DNA of 64,000 nt from Hyphomicrobiales bacterium. GTDB lineage: Bacteria; Pseudomonadota; Alphaproteobacteria; Rhizobiales; Ancalomicrobiaceae. Shown here one piece after another: positions 27,723 through 35,882 of this stretch (position 1 is its first letter; each line of letters starts with the position of its first letter). Below the pieces are notes generated by a model. The model did no database searches, had not been told where the DNA came from, and saw only the letters and a list, made by a program, of their open reading frames with translations. A program made the position numbers and the translations under genes. Location: NCBI GenBank assembly GCA_021286855.1, contig JAJTBO010000008.1:1-64000 (forward strand), read 5' to 3'.

Positions 27723-28466
27723 TCAGCCGACGCGGGCCGGTTCGGCCGACGCGACCGCGGCGAGATCGGGCGAGGGAATGTTGTTGCGGATCTGCACGAT
27801 CCATCCGCCGGGATCGGCGAGGCCGCCGGCGGCGTCGAGCTCCACTTCGCATTTGGAGACCGACTGACCGACGTTGCCGCCGATCACGAAGGCGCGCCGC
27901 GCCGCGCGGTCGACCTCGACGACGATGTCGGAGTGGCTGGTGAACCAGCCGGCTCGTGGGGCGTTGTCGTAGGTGACGCGGCTCGCGTCGCCGCCGCGCG
28001 GACGGCCGATCAGATCGCCGACGCGCAGCTCGACCTCGCCGGGACGCCAGCCGACCAGAGCGGCGCTCTCGCGGCCGGCGAGGCGGTTGGCGATCGACTT
28101 GGCGATCCAGACGGAGTGACCCGCGGCATAGGGGAAGTTGCGCCCCGCGCCGGCCATCTGCATGCAATAGGAGACGAAGACCGCCGACCAGGCGATGTCG
28201 ATCGTGCCGTCGAGACGGCCGAGGTGAGCGCCATAGGCCTTGGCGAGACGATCGTATTCGGTCGCCGGCTGGACCAGCCAGTAGTCCGCGATCCGGCTCG
28301 CGTAGGGCTCCACCGTCTCCTTGCGCGGATGGGGATGGGCGGCGGTTCCGCCGTCCGTGGTCGTCGTGCCGCCCGGCGCGACGAATTTGTCGCCGCGGCC
28401 GAGATCGCGCCCGAACCACTCCCATTCGGCGAAAGCCCGCTGCACGAGCGCGTCCGCGAACGCCAT
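27723..28466 (-). CDS. DUF2272 domain protein
   Basis: 247 residues, cytoplasmic by sequence. The conserved core is AFAEWEWFGRDL near residue 11, RIADYWLVQP, AWSAVFVSYCMQMAG near residue 92, FPYAAGHSVWI, and later WFTSHSDIVVEVD and FVIGGNVGQSVS. The core resembles NlpC/P60 or CHAP peptidases (WCAxFVSW...GHV), with Ser where those have the catalytic Cys. Enzymatic activity is therefore uncertain. It precedes the GH75-like gene, and both lack secretion signals. A joint role in cell-wall or polysaccharide processing is an inference from the folds. Confidence 0.7.
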   Translation of the reverse strand: MAFADALVQRAFAEWEWFGRDLGRGDKFVAPGGTTTTDGGTAAHPHPRKETVEPYASRIADYWLVQPATEYDRLAKAYGAHLGRLDGTIDIAWSAVFVSYCMQMAGAGRNFPYAAGHSVWIAKSIANRLAGRESAALVGWRPGEVELRVGDLIGRPRGGDASRVTYDNAPRAGWFTSHSDIVVEVDRAARRAFVIGGNVGQSVSKCEVELDAAGGLADPGGWIVQIRNNIPSPDLAAVASAEPARVG

Positions 28467-28826
28467 CGCATACCCCCTTTTCGCTTTTCGATTGAAGACG
28501 TGAAGGCCGTCCTCGCGACGAATTCATTCGCCGGCGCGGCTTTTACTCATTGGAAATTCGTAAGTTCGAGAGGATTCACGACACGAATCAAACAACGACC
28601 ACGAATGCGCGAATTTTTGCGAACCCGATACCTCTCTTCTTCATTCTGCCGTCGTTTCAATGCCGGCACAAGTCCTTTTACGAGAGATTTTTCTAAATAC
28701 ACGCAATCCGACCCCTTCGGCACGGACGGGCCGAAGGACGCGGGCGCGGCGGTCCTGCCGGCGCTTTTCTTTCGATCGGCTCTTCTCCTATGGTGAGGGC
28801 CGGCCGCGGCGATACGGGAAGCGATC
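28467..28826. other. AT-rich divergent region upstream of eutB and the DUF2272 gene
   Basis: 360 bp. About 28520-28705 is much more AT-rich than the flanking genes. A perfect 8-bp hairpin, CCTTCGGC (28714-28721) with GCCGAAGG (28730-28737), lies about 90 bp before the eutB ATG and could be a leader element or terminator; it has no T-run. I see no cobalamin riboswitch core and no clear sigma-54 site. Confidence 0.6.
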
Positions 28827-30215
28827 ATGGGCGAGCGACGGGTCGTGCATCGGGACGAGACGCACGTCTTCTCCGATCTGAAGGGGTTGATGGCCTGCGC
28901 CTCGCCGCGGCGCTCCGGCGACGAACTCGCGGGGTTGGCGGCGGCGACCGACACGCGACGGGTGGCGGCGCGGATGGCGCTCGCCGATCTGCCGCTCGCG
29001 ACCTTCCTCACCGATCCGCTCGTCGCTTACGAGACCGACGAGGTCACACGGCTGATCCACGACCGTCACGACGCGGCGGCCTTCGCGCCGGTCGCGTCGC
29101 TGACCGTCGGCGAATTCCGCGAGTGGCTGCTCTCCGACGCGGTCGACGCGGCCGCGCTCGCCCGGCTCGCGCCGGGACTGACGCCGGAGATGGTCGCCGC
29201 CGTCTCCAAACTCTGCCGCAACGGCGACCTCGTCGCGATCGCCGCCAAGGCGCGGGTGGTCACGGCCTTCCGCTCGACGATCGGGCTCGAAGGACGGCTC
29301 GCGGCGCGGCTCCAACCCAATCATCCGACCGACGATCCGGCGGCGATCGTCGCCGCCACCCTCGACGGCCTGCTCTACGGCATGGGCGACGCGGTGATCG
29401 GCGTCAATCCGGCGACCGACAACGTCGAGGCGACGACGCGGCTGCTCGACGTGCTCGACGACCTCCGCCGTCGCTTCGACATTCCGACCCAGACCTGCGT
29501 GCTCGCCCACGTCACCACCTCGATCGCGGCGATCGAGAAGGGCGCGCCGGTCGATCTCGTCTTCCAGTCGATCGCCGGCTCGGAAGCCGCGAACCGAGGC
29601 TTCGGCGTCTCGCTCGCCCTGCTCGCCGAGGCGCGGGAGGCGGCGCTGTCGCTGAAGCGCGGCACGGTGGGCGCAAACGTCATGTATTTCGAGACCGGCC
29701 AGGGCGCGGCGCTGTCGGCGAACGCCCATCACGGCGTCGATCAACAGACCATGGAAGCCCGAGCCTATGCGGTGGCGCGGGAATTCTCGCCGCTGCTGGT
29801 CAACACCGTCGTCGGCTTCATCGGCCCAGAATACCTCTACGACGCCAAGGAGATCACCCGCGCCGGCCTGGAAGACCACTTCTGCGGCAAGCTTCTCGGC
29901 CTGCCGATGGGCGTCGACGTCTGCTACACCAACCACGCCGAGGCCGATCAGGACGACATGGACGTCCTCGCCCTGCTGCTGGCCCAGGCCGGGGTGAACT
30001 TCCTGATCGCGGTGCCCGGCGCCGACGACATCATGCTCAACTACCAGAGCCTGTCGCATCACGACGTGCTCCGCCTGCGCCATCTCCTCGACCGGCGGCC
30101 GGCCCCGGAGTTCGAAGCGTGGCTCGGCCGGATGGGGCTCCTCGACGACCGCGGGCGGCTGCCGCCGGCCGCTTCGAGCGTGGCGCGGCGGCTCTTGGCG
30201 GGGGGACGCGGATGA
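28827..30215 (+). CDS. eutB: Ethanolamine ammonia-lyase large subunit
   Basis: 462 residues, the usual EutB length. It forms the TIM barrel that, with EutC and adenosylcobalamin, converts ethanolamine to acetaldehyde and ammonia. Recognisable blocks include GLMACASPRRSGDELAG, DDPAAIVAATLDGLLYGMGDAVIGVNPATD, THVTTSIAAIEK-like AHVTTSIAAIEKGAP, FETGQGAALSANAHHGVDQQTMEARAYAVAREF and CYTNHAEADQDDMD. The ATG is at 28827 and the stop overlaps the eutC start by 4 bp. No microcompartment or other eut genes are nearby, so this is a minimal catabolic pair that would release ammonium. Confidence 0.97.
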   Translation: MGERRVVHRDETHVFSDLKGLMACASPRRSGDELAGLAAATDTRRVAARMALADLPLATFLTDPLVAYETDEVTRLIHDRHDAAAFAPVASLTVGEFREWLLSDAVDAAALARLAPGLTPEMVAAVSKLCRNGDLVAIAAKARVVTAFRSTIGLEGRLAARLQPNHPTDDPAAIVAATLDGLLYGMGDAVIGVNPATDNVEATTRLLDVLDDLRRRFDIPTQTCVLAHVTTSIAAIEKGAPVDLVFQSIAGSEAANRGFGVSLALLAEAREAALSLKRGTVGANVMYFETGQGAALSANAHHGVDQQTMEARAYAVAREFSPLLVNTVVGFIGPEYLYDAKEITRAGLEDHFCGKLLGLPMGVDVCYTNHAEADQDDMDVLALLLAQAGVNFLIAVPGADDIMLNYQSLSHHDVLRLRHLLDRRPAPEFEAWLGRMGLLDDRGRLPPAASSVARRLLAGGRG

Positions 30216-30979
30216 GCGACATCGACGACATCTGGTCGACGCTGAAACGGGCGACGCGGGCGCGGATCGGGATCGGCCGGGCCGGCGACGGACTGCCGAC
30301 CGGCGAACTCCTCGCCTTCCAGATGGCGCATGCGCGGGCGCGCGACGCCGTCCACGGTCGGGTCGACTTCGACGCGATCGCCGCCGCCTTTCCGGATCGA
30401 ACGGTGGTGCGGGTCGCCAGCGCGGCCGGCGATCGGGCGATCTATCTGCGCCGGCCCGATCTCGGTCGGCGGCTCGGCGAGGGCGAGGCGGAGCGGCTGC
30501 CGAAGGGGCCGTTCGACGTCGTCTTCGTCGTCGCCGACGGTCTGTCGGCGGCGGCGGTCGAAGCGCAGGCGGTCGCGACGCTCACCGCGACGTTTCCCCG
30601 CCTCGCCGGCCTCTCGATCGGGCCGATCGTGCTCGCTTCGCAGGCGCGGGTGGCGCTCGGCGACGAGATCGGCGCTGCGATGGGCGCGCGCCTCGTCGTG
30701 GCGCTGATCGGCGAGCGGCCGGGGTTGTCCGCCGCCGACAGTCTCGGCGCCTATCTGACCTTCGATCCGAAGCCCGGCCGTCTCGACAGCGAGCGCAACT
30801 GCCTCTCCAACATCCACGGCCACGGGCTCTCGCCGGAAGCCGCGGCGGGAAAGCTCGCCTGGCTCGTCCGCGAAGCCTTGCGGCGCGGCCTCACCGGCAT
30901 CGACCTCAAGGAGGCCGCGCCGCAGGAGGCCCTCGCCGACGCGACGGCCTCCACGCCGAGGCTCGGCGAGGTTCAGTGA
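30212..30979 (+). CDS. eutC: Ethanolamine ammonia-lyase small subunit
   Basis: 255 residues. The blocks ARIGIGRAGDGLPTGELLAFQMAHARARDAVH, FDVVFVVADGLSA, GARLVVALIGERPGLSAADSLGAYLTFDPKPG and RNCLSNIHGHGLSPEAAA are typical of EutC, which completes the adenosylcobalamin site. The ATGA overlap (30212-30215) with eutB implies translational coupling. The 3' end overlaps the convergent small gene by 7 bp; no terminator is seen between them. Confidence 0.96.
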   Translation: MSDIDDIWSTLKRATRARIGIGRAGDGLPTGELLAFQMAHARARDAVHGRVDFDAIAAAFPDRTVVRVASAAGDRAIYLRRPDLGRRLGEGEAERLPKGPFDVVFVVADGLSAAAVEAQAVATLTATFPRLAGLSIGPIVLASQARVALGDEIGAAMGARLVVALIGERPGLSAADSLGAYLTFDPKPGRLDSERNCLSNIHGHGLSPEAAAGKLAWLVREALRRGLTGIDLKEAAPQEALADATASTPRLGEVQ

Positions 30980-31236
30980 AGCGCGATACGGGCGTCGACG
31001 TTCGCCATGGCGGCGTCGCAGTCCGGGGCCCAGCCGGCGGCGCGTTCCTCCCAGCCCTCGATCGACCAGCGCCACTCGTCGACGTGCGGTCCCGACAGGA
31101 TCCGCCGAACCCGCGCCCAACCGCGCGGCAAGAGATCGACGACCCAATCGTCGTCGCGGCCGAAGGGCCAGGTCGGACGCCAAGCGAGATGCGGTTCGGC
31201 GGCTCGCCCGCCGGGCTCGGTCACGTCTTCGAACAT
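30973..31236 (-). CDS. Hypothetical 87-residue protein
   Basis: A small soluble protein, Trp-rich (WRPTWPFGRDDDWVVDLLPRGWARV, then WRWSIEGWEER), ending MANVDARIALH. I do not recognise a family. The start is ATG 31236 with an AGGAG site 7 bp upstream. It lies 38 bp after the PPDK-like gene on the same strand and is probably the third gene of that unit. Its stop overlaps the end of eutC on the other strand by 7 bp. Confidence 0.7.
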   Translation of the reverse strand: MFEDVTEPGGRAAEPHLAWRPTWPFGRDDDWVVDLLPRGWARVRRILSGPHVDEWRWSIEGWEERAAGWAPDCDAAMANVDARIALH

Positions 31237-31274
31237 CGGACACTCCTGACGTGGGGCGGTCGTCGGGTCGGCGG

Positions 31275-32888
31275 TCAACCGCCGGCGCTACGGCCGTGGG
31301 GATGTTTTTTCGCCGCCGCCTCGCGCCACGACCGCCACAGGGCGATCTCGGCCTCCGGTCGGCTGCGACGGATCGGGCGACGGCCGAGGTGGACCGTGCC
31401 GGCGGCGCCGTCGATCGACAGCCAGTCGCCCTCGGCCGCCTCGACCTCGCCGAGGCGGATCCGACGGCCGACGAGATCGACGGCGAGGGCGGCGCAGCCG
31501 ACGATGCAGGGGCGGCCCATCTGGCGGGCGACGAGGGCGGCGTGCGCGGTGCGGCCGCCGCTGGCGGTCAAGACGCCGCTCGCCGCGGCGAAGCCGGCGA
31601 CGTCGGCGGTCGAGGTGTCCGGGCGCGCCAGGATCACCGGATCGCCGGCGGCGGCGAAGCGTTCCGCGGTCTCCGAATCGCAGGCGATGCGGCCGGCGGC
31701 GACGCCCGGCGACGCGGCGACGCCGATCGCCGCCGTCGGCGCGTCGTCGTCGAAACCGGTCTCGTCGAGGGCGGCCTCGTCGAGACCGTCGAGACGGGCG
31801 ACGGCTTCCCTCTCGTCGATCCGTCCCTCTGCGACCAGATCGACGGCGATGGTCAGCGCGGCGCGCGGCGTGCGCTTGGCGGAGCGCGTCTGGAGCAGGA
31901 AGAGGCGGCCGCTCTCGACCGTGAACTCGACGTCCTGGACGTCGCCGAAGGCGCGTTCGAGCGTCTCCAGAGCGGCGATCAGCTCTTCGGCCGCGGCCGG
32001 CAGGCGTCGCTCGAAATCGGCGCGGCCGAGCGGCGTGCGCCGGCCGGAGACGACGTCCTCGCCCTGGGCGTCGAAGAGGATCTCGATCACCGGCTCCCTC
32101 GCCCCGGTGGAAGGGTCGCGGGAGAAGGCGACGCCGGCGCCGGAGCGGCCGTCGGCGTTGCCGTAGACCATCGCCTGGACGGTGACCGCCGTGCCGGCGA
32201 GATCCTGCAGCCCATGCAGGCGGCGATAGGTCGCAGCCTTCGGCGCGTTCCAGGAGGCGAAGACGGCGCGGGCGGCGGCGGCGAGCTGATCCATCGGGTC
32301 GGCCGGCAGACCGCCGCCCGTCTCGGCATGGGCGAGGGCGCGGACGAGATGGCGGGCGAGCGCTTCGGCGTCGAGGTCGCGGTCGGAGCCGACGCGCTCC
32401 TCGGCGACGAGAGCGGCGAGGTCGGCGGAAAGCGGCGCGGGGTCGAGGCCGAGCACGGTCTCGGCCCAGCCCTCGACGAGGCGGCGGCGGCAATCGAGGG
32501 CGAAGCGCGGATTGCCGGTCATCCGCACCAAGCCGGCGACGGCGGCCTCGGTCGCGCCGACGTCGAGCACGGTCTCGAGCATTCCCGGCATCGAGCGGGC
32601 CGCGCCGGAGCGCACGGAGACGAGCAGCGGCCGACGGCGATCGCCGAAACGGCGGCCGGTCCGCGCCTCCAGGAAGGCGATTCCTTCGGCGAGCAGGCGT
32701 TCGAGCGCGGCGAGCGCCTTGGCCTTGCCGCTCGCGACGTCGGCGCAGAGGTCGATCGGCACGACGAAGGCGGGCGGCACGGCGAGGCCGGCGCGGGCCA
32801 TGGCGGCGAGATTGGCGGCCTTGGCGCCGACGCGGGCCGCATCGTGGGCTTCGGTCTCGGGACCGCCGACGAGGCGCAGACGCGGCAT
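31275..32888 (-). CDS. PPDK-like phosphotransferase lacking the PEP/pyruvate domain
   Basis: 537 residues. It matches the first two domains of pyruvate phosphate dikinase: the ATP-grasp part with LLVSVRSGAARSMPGMLETV (residue ~88), GVAFSRDPSTGAR (~252), DAQGEDVVSGRRTP (~273) and DVQDVEFTVESGRLFLLQTR (~317), then the swivelling phospho-His domain with TASGGRTAHAALVARQ, His449 being the phosphorylated residue. Only ~65 residues follow, so the ~350-residue C-terminal TIM barrel that binds PEP/pyruvate is absent. It could phosphorylate itself from ATP, but the acceptor must be different or provided by a partner. ATG 32888 follows a GGGGAGGGGAG site, 14 bp after the upstream gene. Confidence 0.85.
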   Translation of the reverse strand: MPRLRLVGGPETEAHDAARVGAKAANLAAMARAGLAVPPAFVVPIDLCADVASGKAKALAALERLLAEGIAFLEARTGRRFGDRRRPLLVSVRSGAARSMPGMLETVLDVGATEAAVAGLVRMTGNPRFALDCRRRLVEGWAETVLGLDPAPLSADLAALVAEERVGSDRDLDAEALARHLVRALAHAETGGGLPADPMDQLAAAARAVFASWNAPKAATYRRLHGLQDLAGTAVTVQAMVYGNADGRSGAGVAFSRDPSTGAREPVIEILFDAQGEDVVSGRRTPLGRADFERRLPAAAEELIAALETLERAFGDVQDVEFTVESGRLFLLQTRSAKRTPRAALTIAVDLVAEGRIDEREAVARLDGLDEAALDETGFDDDAPTAAIGVAASPGVAAGRIACDSETAERFAAAGDPVILARPDTSTADVAGFAAASGVLTASGGRTAHAALVARQMGRPCIVGCAALAVDLVGRRIRLGEVEAAEGDWLSIDGAAGTVHLGRRPIRRSRPEAEIALWRSWREAAAKKHPHGRSAGG

Positions 32889-32902
32889 GGCTCCCCTCCC
32901 CT

Positions 32903-34858
32903 TCACGGCCGAACGGCCTCGCGGCCGCGTTGGCTCAGATCGCCGAGGACATGACCACGCATCAGATGGCCGGCGCGGGCGAAGAGATCGGTGGCGCGTT
33001 CGACCCTTCGGGCGCATTCGACCACCGCGAAGATGCGCTCGGGCGAAGCGCCGGCGGCGAGCACCGCGGCGATGATGGCGCGCTCCTCGTCGTCGGCGTC
33101 GTGTTCGAGGGCGAAGAGGTCGGCGAGGGCGGCGAGCGCGTCGTCGACGTCGACGCGATGCCCGTCGGGGATCGAGGCGGCGGCGTCGGCCATGCGGGCG
33201 GCGGCCTCGGCCGAGCGCACCGCGGTGGCGCAGAGCCGGGCGAGATGGCCGTCGACCTCGTCGCCGGGGCGCGCCGGCGGCAGCACCGAGACGAAGAAGG
33301 CGGCCTCCTCCAGTTCGTCGATCGCCTGTTCCATCGCGTCGGCGAGCGGACGCACGTCGTCGCGCAGGCCCCAGCGCTCGACGATCGCCCGGATTTCGAG
33401 GGCGAGGCGATCGGCCTTCTCCTCGATGCGTTTGGCGGTCGCCGCCGCGGCCTTTTCCGCCGCGCGATCGGGGGCGCGGTCGCGCAGGGCCTCGTCGAGG
33501 CCGGCGGCGATCGAGCGGGCGAGCCCGGCCTGGAGGACGATCCGTTGCAGCAGCGAGCTGCCGGAGCGCTCCAGGCGGCCGACCAGTTCGGCGTCGACGG
33601 CGTCGCGGACGAGCCGATCGGCGCGGCCGGCGAGGCGGGCGTCGGCGCAGACGGCGAGAACGCGGTCGAGGAAGCCGATCGCCTCGGCCCGGCCGAGCGC
33701 CTGGTCGAGGCGGACGCCATAGGGGATGTGGCCGCCGGCGGTGCGCTGGATCGCGCCGTCGACGAGGCCGCCGCCGCCGAACTCCAGGAAGGCGCGATGG
33801 CCCTTCCGGTCGCGGGCGGCGCGGCGCAGGATCGCGATCGCGTCCGGCTTGGCGACGAAGCGTTGGAGCTGCTTGCGCGCCTTGTTCCAGTCGATCAGGA
33901 AGACCAGGGCCGCGCCGATCGCCTGCAGGAAGGCGTCGCGCTCGTCGGCGTCGGCGGGCGCGAGCCGCGCCGTGACGAGATGGAAGGCTTCGCCCTCGGC
34001 GAGCCCTTCGACCTTCTCGGCCGCGGTCTTCGACCAGTCGACCTTCGAGAGCCCCTCGAAGAGCGAGACGAAGAAGGCGGCGCGCGGCTTGTGGACGTCG
34101 GTATAGGTCAGCGTCACCTCGTCGGCGGTGACGACGACGCAGAGGACGTGGGCGTCGGTGGTGCCGATGTCGTTCTGCAGGAGCAGCCGATCGCCGGCGC
34201 GCGCCGCCGTCGTGTCGAGGCCGGGGTGGTCGAACTTCAGCTCGCGCGTCTCGGCGAGGCCGCGCATGAAGGCGGCGACGGCGCGGCGGTCGTCGCCGTC
34301 GAGGCCGGAACAGTGCGCGCCGTCGACGATCTCGTCGGCATGGGCGACGGCGAGGCGGTTCAGGGCCTTGTGCAGGTCCATCACCAGCCGGTGGACGCTG
34401 TCGGCGCCCTTCGACGCGGCGGTGATGGCGGGGATGGCGGCGCGGGCGATCCTGTCCTGCGGCGCGGCGAGGATCGGGCGCAGATCGCGCCAGCGGTGGC
34501 GCCAGGGCGTGTCCGGGTCGGCCTCAACGTCGGCGACGGTCTCGACCATGGCGGCGACGTCGTCGGCGAGGCCGTCGAGCCAGAGGGCGAGGCCGGGCGC
34601 GCGCAGGCCGTCGGCCTCGTCGGCGGCGGCGTCGCGGACGAGGACGCGCACCGCCTCCGCCGCGACGGCGACGTCATGCGCCTCGCGGCCGAGATCGAGC
34701 GGGGCCGCGGCCGGAGCGAGCGCATGGCCGAGCGCCGCCTGAAGGGCGCTCATGCGCAGCTTGGCGCGGTCGTTGGCGGCGAGCGCGGCGCGAATGCGGC
34801 TCGGCCACAGGAGCGCGGTCTCGCCCAGATGTTCGACGATCCGGGTCTTGGCGATCAT
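32903..34858 (-). CDS. Large uncharacterised protein with PhoU/DUF47-like C-terminus
   Basis: 651 residues, soluble, rich in Ala, Asp and Arg. The C-terminal ~200 residues are helical and PhoU/DUF47-like (RIEEKADRLALEIRAIVERWG, LADAMEQAIDELEEAAFFVS, RRVERATDLFARAGHLMRGHVL). The N-terminal ~150 residues are also helical. The middle (GDRLLLQNDIGTTDAHVLCVVV, VTLTYTDVHKPRAAFFVSLFEGL) looks like an alpha/beta domain I cannot name. It is the first gene of a unit with the PPDK-like gene 14 bp downstream. A partner or substrate role for the phospho-His protein is an inference from this linkage. Confidence 0.75.
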   Translation of the reverse strand: MIAKTRIVEHLGETALLWPSRIRAALAANDRAKLRMSALQAALGHALAPAAAPLDLGREAHDVAVAAEAVRVLVRDAAADEADGLRAPGLALWLDGLADDVAAMVETVADVEADPDTPWRHRWRDLRPILAAPQDRIARAAIPAITAASKGADSVHRLVMDLHKALNRLAVAHADEIVDGAHCSGLDGDDRRAVAAFMRGLAETRELKFDHPGLDTTAARAGDRLLLQNDIGTTDAHVLCVVVTADEVTLTYTDVHKPRAAFFVSLFEGLSKVDWSKTAAEKVEGLAEGEAFHLVTARLAPADADERDAFLQAIGAALVFLIDWNKARKQLQRFVAKPDAIAILRRAARDRKGHRAFLEFGGGGLVDGAIQRTAGGHIPYGVRLDQALGRAEAIGFLDRVLAVCADARLAGRADRLVRDAVDAELVGRLERSGSSLLQRIVLQAGLARSIAAGLDEALRDRAPDRAAEKAAAATAKRIEEKADRLALEIRAIVERWGLRDDVRPLADAMEQAIDELEEAAFFVSVLPPARPGDEVDGHLARLCATAVRSAEAAARMADAAASIPDGHRVDVDDALAALADLFALEHDADDEERAIIAAVLAAGASPERIFAVVECARRVERATDLFARAGHLMRGHVLGDLSQRGREAVRP

Positions 34859-35013
34859 GGGATCCCTCGTCCGTTGTCGTGCGACGAACGATCCCTAGCG
34901 CAGAGCGGGGCGGCCGCGCCTTGCGGGACGTCATTCACCGAACCGTCACGATGTCGAAAGAGGTGCGATCCGCCGGAGGCGTCGCGGAGATGTGATGTGA
35001 AGTCGGACGGAGA

Positions 35014-35088
35014 TGGTGGGCGGTGAGGGGATCGAACCCCCGACCCTCTCGGTGTAAACGAGACGCTCTACCGCTGAGCTAACCGCCC
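35014..35088 (-). tRNA. tRNA-Val (anticodon UAC)
   Basis: The minus strand folds as a cloverleaf: acceptor GGGCGGT/ACCGCCC, D-arm TAGCTCAGCGGTAGAGC, anticodon stem TCTCG/CGAGA closing loop TTTACAC, T-arm with TTCGATC, and a genome-encoded CCA (35014-35016). 75 nt with CCA. Confidence 0.96.
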
Positions 35089-35172
35089 CGGGATCCGGCC
35101 GCCGCCGGATCTTCGGCCACGCCCTCGGGCGCGCCGTCGCCTCGGCTCGAGGCGCGCTCGCCGGCGGACCGG

Positions 35173-35204
35173 CGAAGCGGAACGGCGCCGGACATCCGGC
35201 GCCG
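35173..35204 (-). terminator. Possible terminator of hupB
   Basis: CGGCGCCGG (35183-35191) and CCGGCGCCG (35196-35204) form a perfect 9-bp stem with loop ACAT, about 70 bp past the hupB stop. The minus-strand tail GTTCCGCTT is only weakly T-rich. Confidence 0.45.
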
Positions 35205-35273
35205 CAGATGGCGTGAAACGGAACGACCCGCCGTCGATCCGCTCGCAGCGTCGGGCGCGCCCGACGGACGACG

Positions 35274-35549
35274 TCAGGCGTTGACGCTGTCCTTCAGAGC
35301 CTTGCCGGCGCGGAACTTCGGCGCCTTCTGCTCCGGAATCGCGATGGTCTCGCCGGTGCGCGGGTTGCGGCCTTCCGAGGCGGCGCGGACCGCGACGACG
35401 AAGTTGCCGAAGCCGGCGATCTTCACGTCGTCGCCCTTGGCGAGGGCGGCCGTGATCGCATCGAAGACGGCCTCGACGGCCTCGCCGGCGGCCACCTTGG
35501 TCTGGCCGGTCTTGGTGGCGACTTCGGCGATCAGGTCGTTCTTGTTCAT
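35274..35549 (-). CDS. hupB: DNA-binding protein HU
   Basis: 91 residues, the standard HU length. It starts MNKNDLIAEVATKTGQTK and contains DVKIAGFGNFVVAVRAASEGRNPRTGETIAIPEQKAPKFRAGKALKD, the HU/IHF signature with the DNA-contacting arm. The start is ATG 35549. It lies downstream of lon on the same strand, as in many Proteobacteria, but behind the lon terminator, so it is probably transcribed separately. Confidence 0.97.
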   Translation of the reverse strand: MNKNDLIAEVATKTGQTKVAAGEAVEAVFDAITAALAKGDDVKIAGFGNFVVAVRAASEGRNPRTGETIAIPEQKAPKFRAGKALKDSVNA

Positions 35550-35882
35550 CGTCTCAAGTCCTTCGTTCATCGTTGGTGGACGGCAAGCGCCGTCGGTCGC
35601 CGATCGATCTGAGTTGGCCTCGCCGCCGATCACGCATCCGCGGATCCGGCGCGACGGGCGTTCGATCCCTCGCCTCCCCTCGGTTCGGCGGGACAGGCTC
35701 GAACATGCGCCAGAAGCCCCGAAAAGCGGCGTTTCGCAAGGGGTTTTTCGTGTCTCCCGGCGAATTTTCGACCGAAAAGCGGAGACGACGCGACGAGCGT
35801 CGCGCCGCCGGGCGCCGTTGTGACGAAAATGCCCCGCGGAAACGATTTCCGCGGGGCATCGCAAGGGGATCGAATCGAACGC
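35550..35882. other. Intergenic region between lon and hupB
   Basis: 333 bp holding the lon terminator (35822-35859) and, presumably, the hupB promoter, for which I find no convincing -35/-10 pair. Nothing else is supported. Confidence 0.6.
35822..35859 (-). terminator. Rho-independent terminator of lon
   Basis: A perfect 14-bp stem, 35829-35842 with 35846-35859 (core GCCCCGCGG), loop CGA, followed on the minus strand by TTTTCGTC. It begins 24 bp past the lon stop. Confidence 0.9.

Noticed and set aside
28681-28699. Sigma-54 promoter for eutB around CGGCACAAGTCC
   Set aside because: The -24 half is partial and the -12 GC is absent.
28467-28826. Cobalamin riboswitch upstream of eutBC
   Set aside because: No B12-box-like core was found by eye; only an 8-bp hairpin is present.
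31275-32888. PPDK pseudogene truncated by a frameshift
   Set aside because: The frame ends cleanly and the following 38 bp plus the small gene downstream show no remnant of the PEP/pyruvate domain; ATP-grasp and phospho-His motifs are intact.
35014-35088. tRNA-Val as an integration site
   Set aside because: No integrase, no duplicated tRNA 3' end and no change of gene style on either side.
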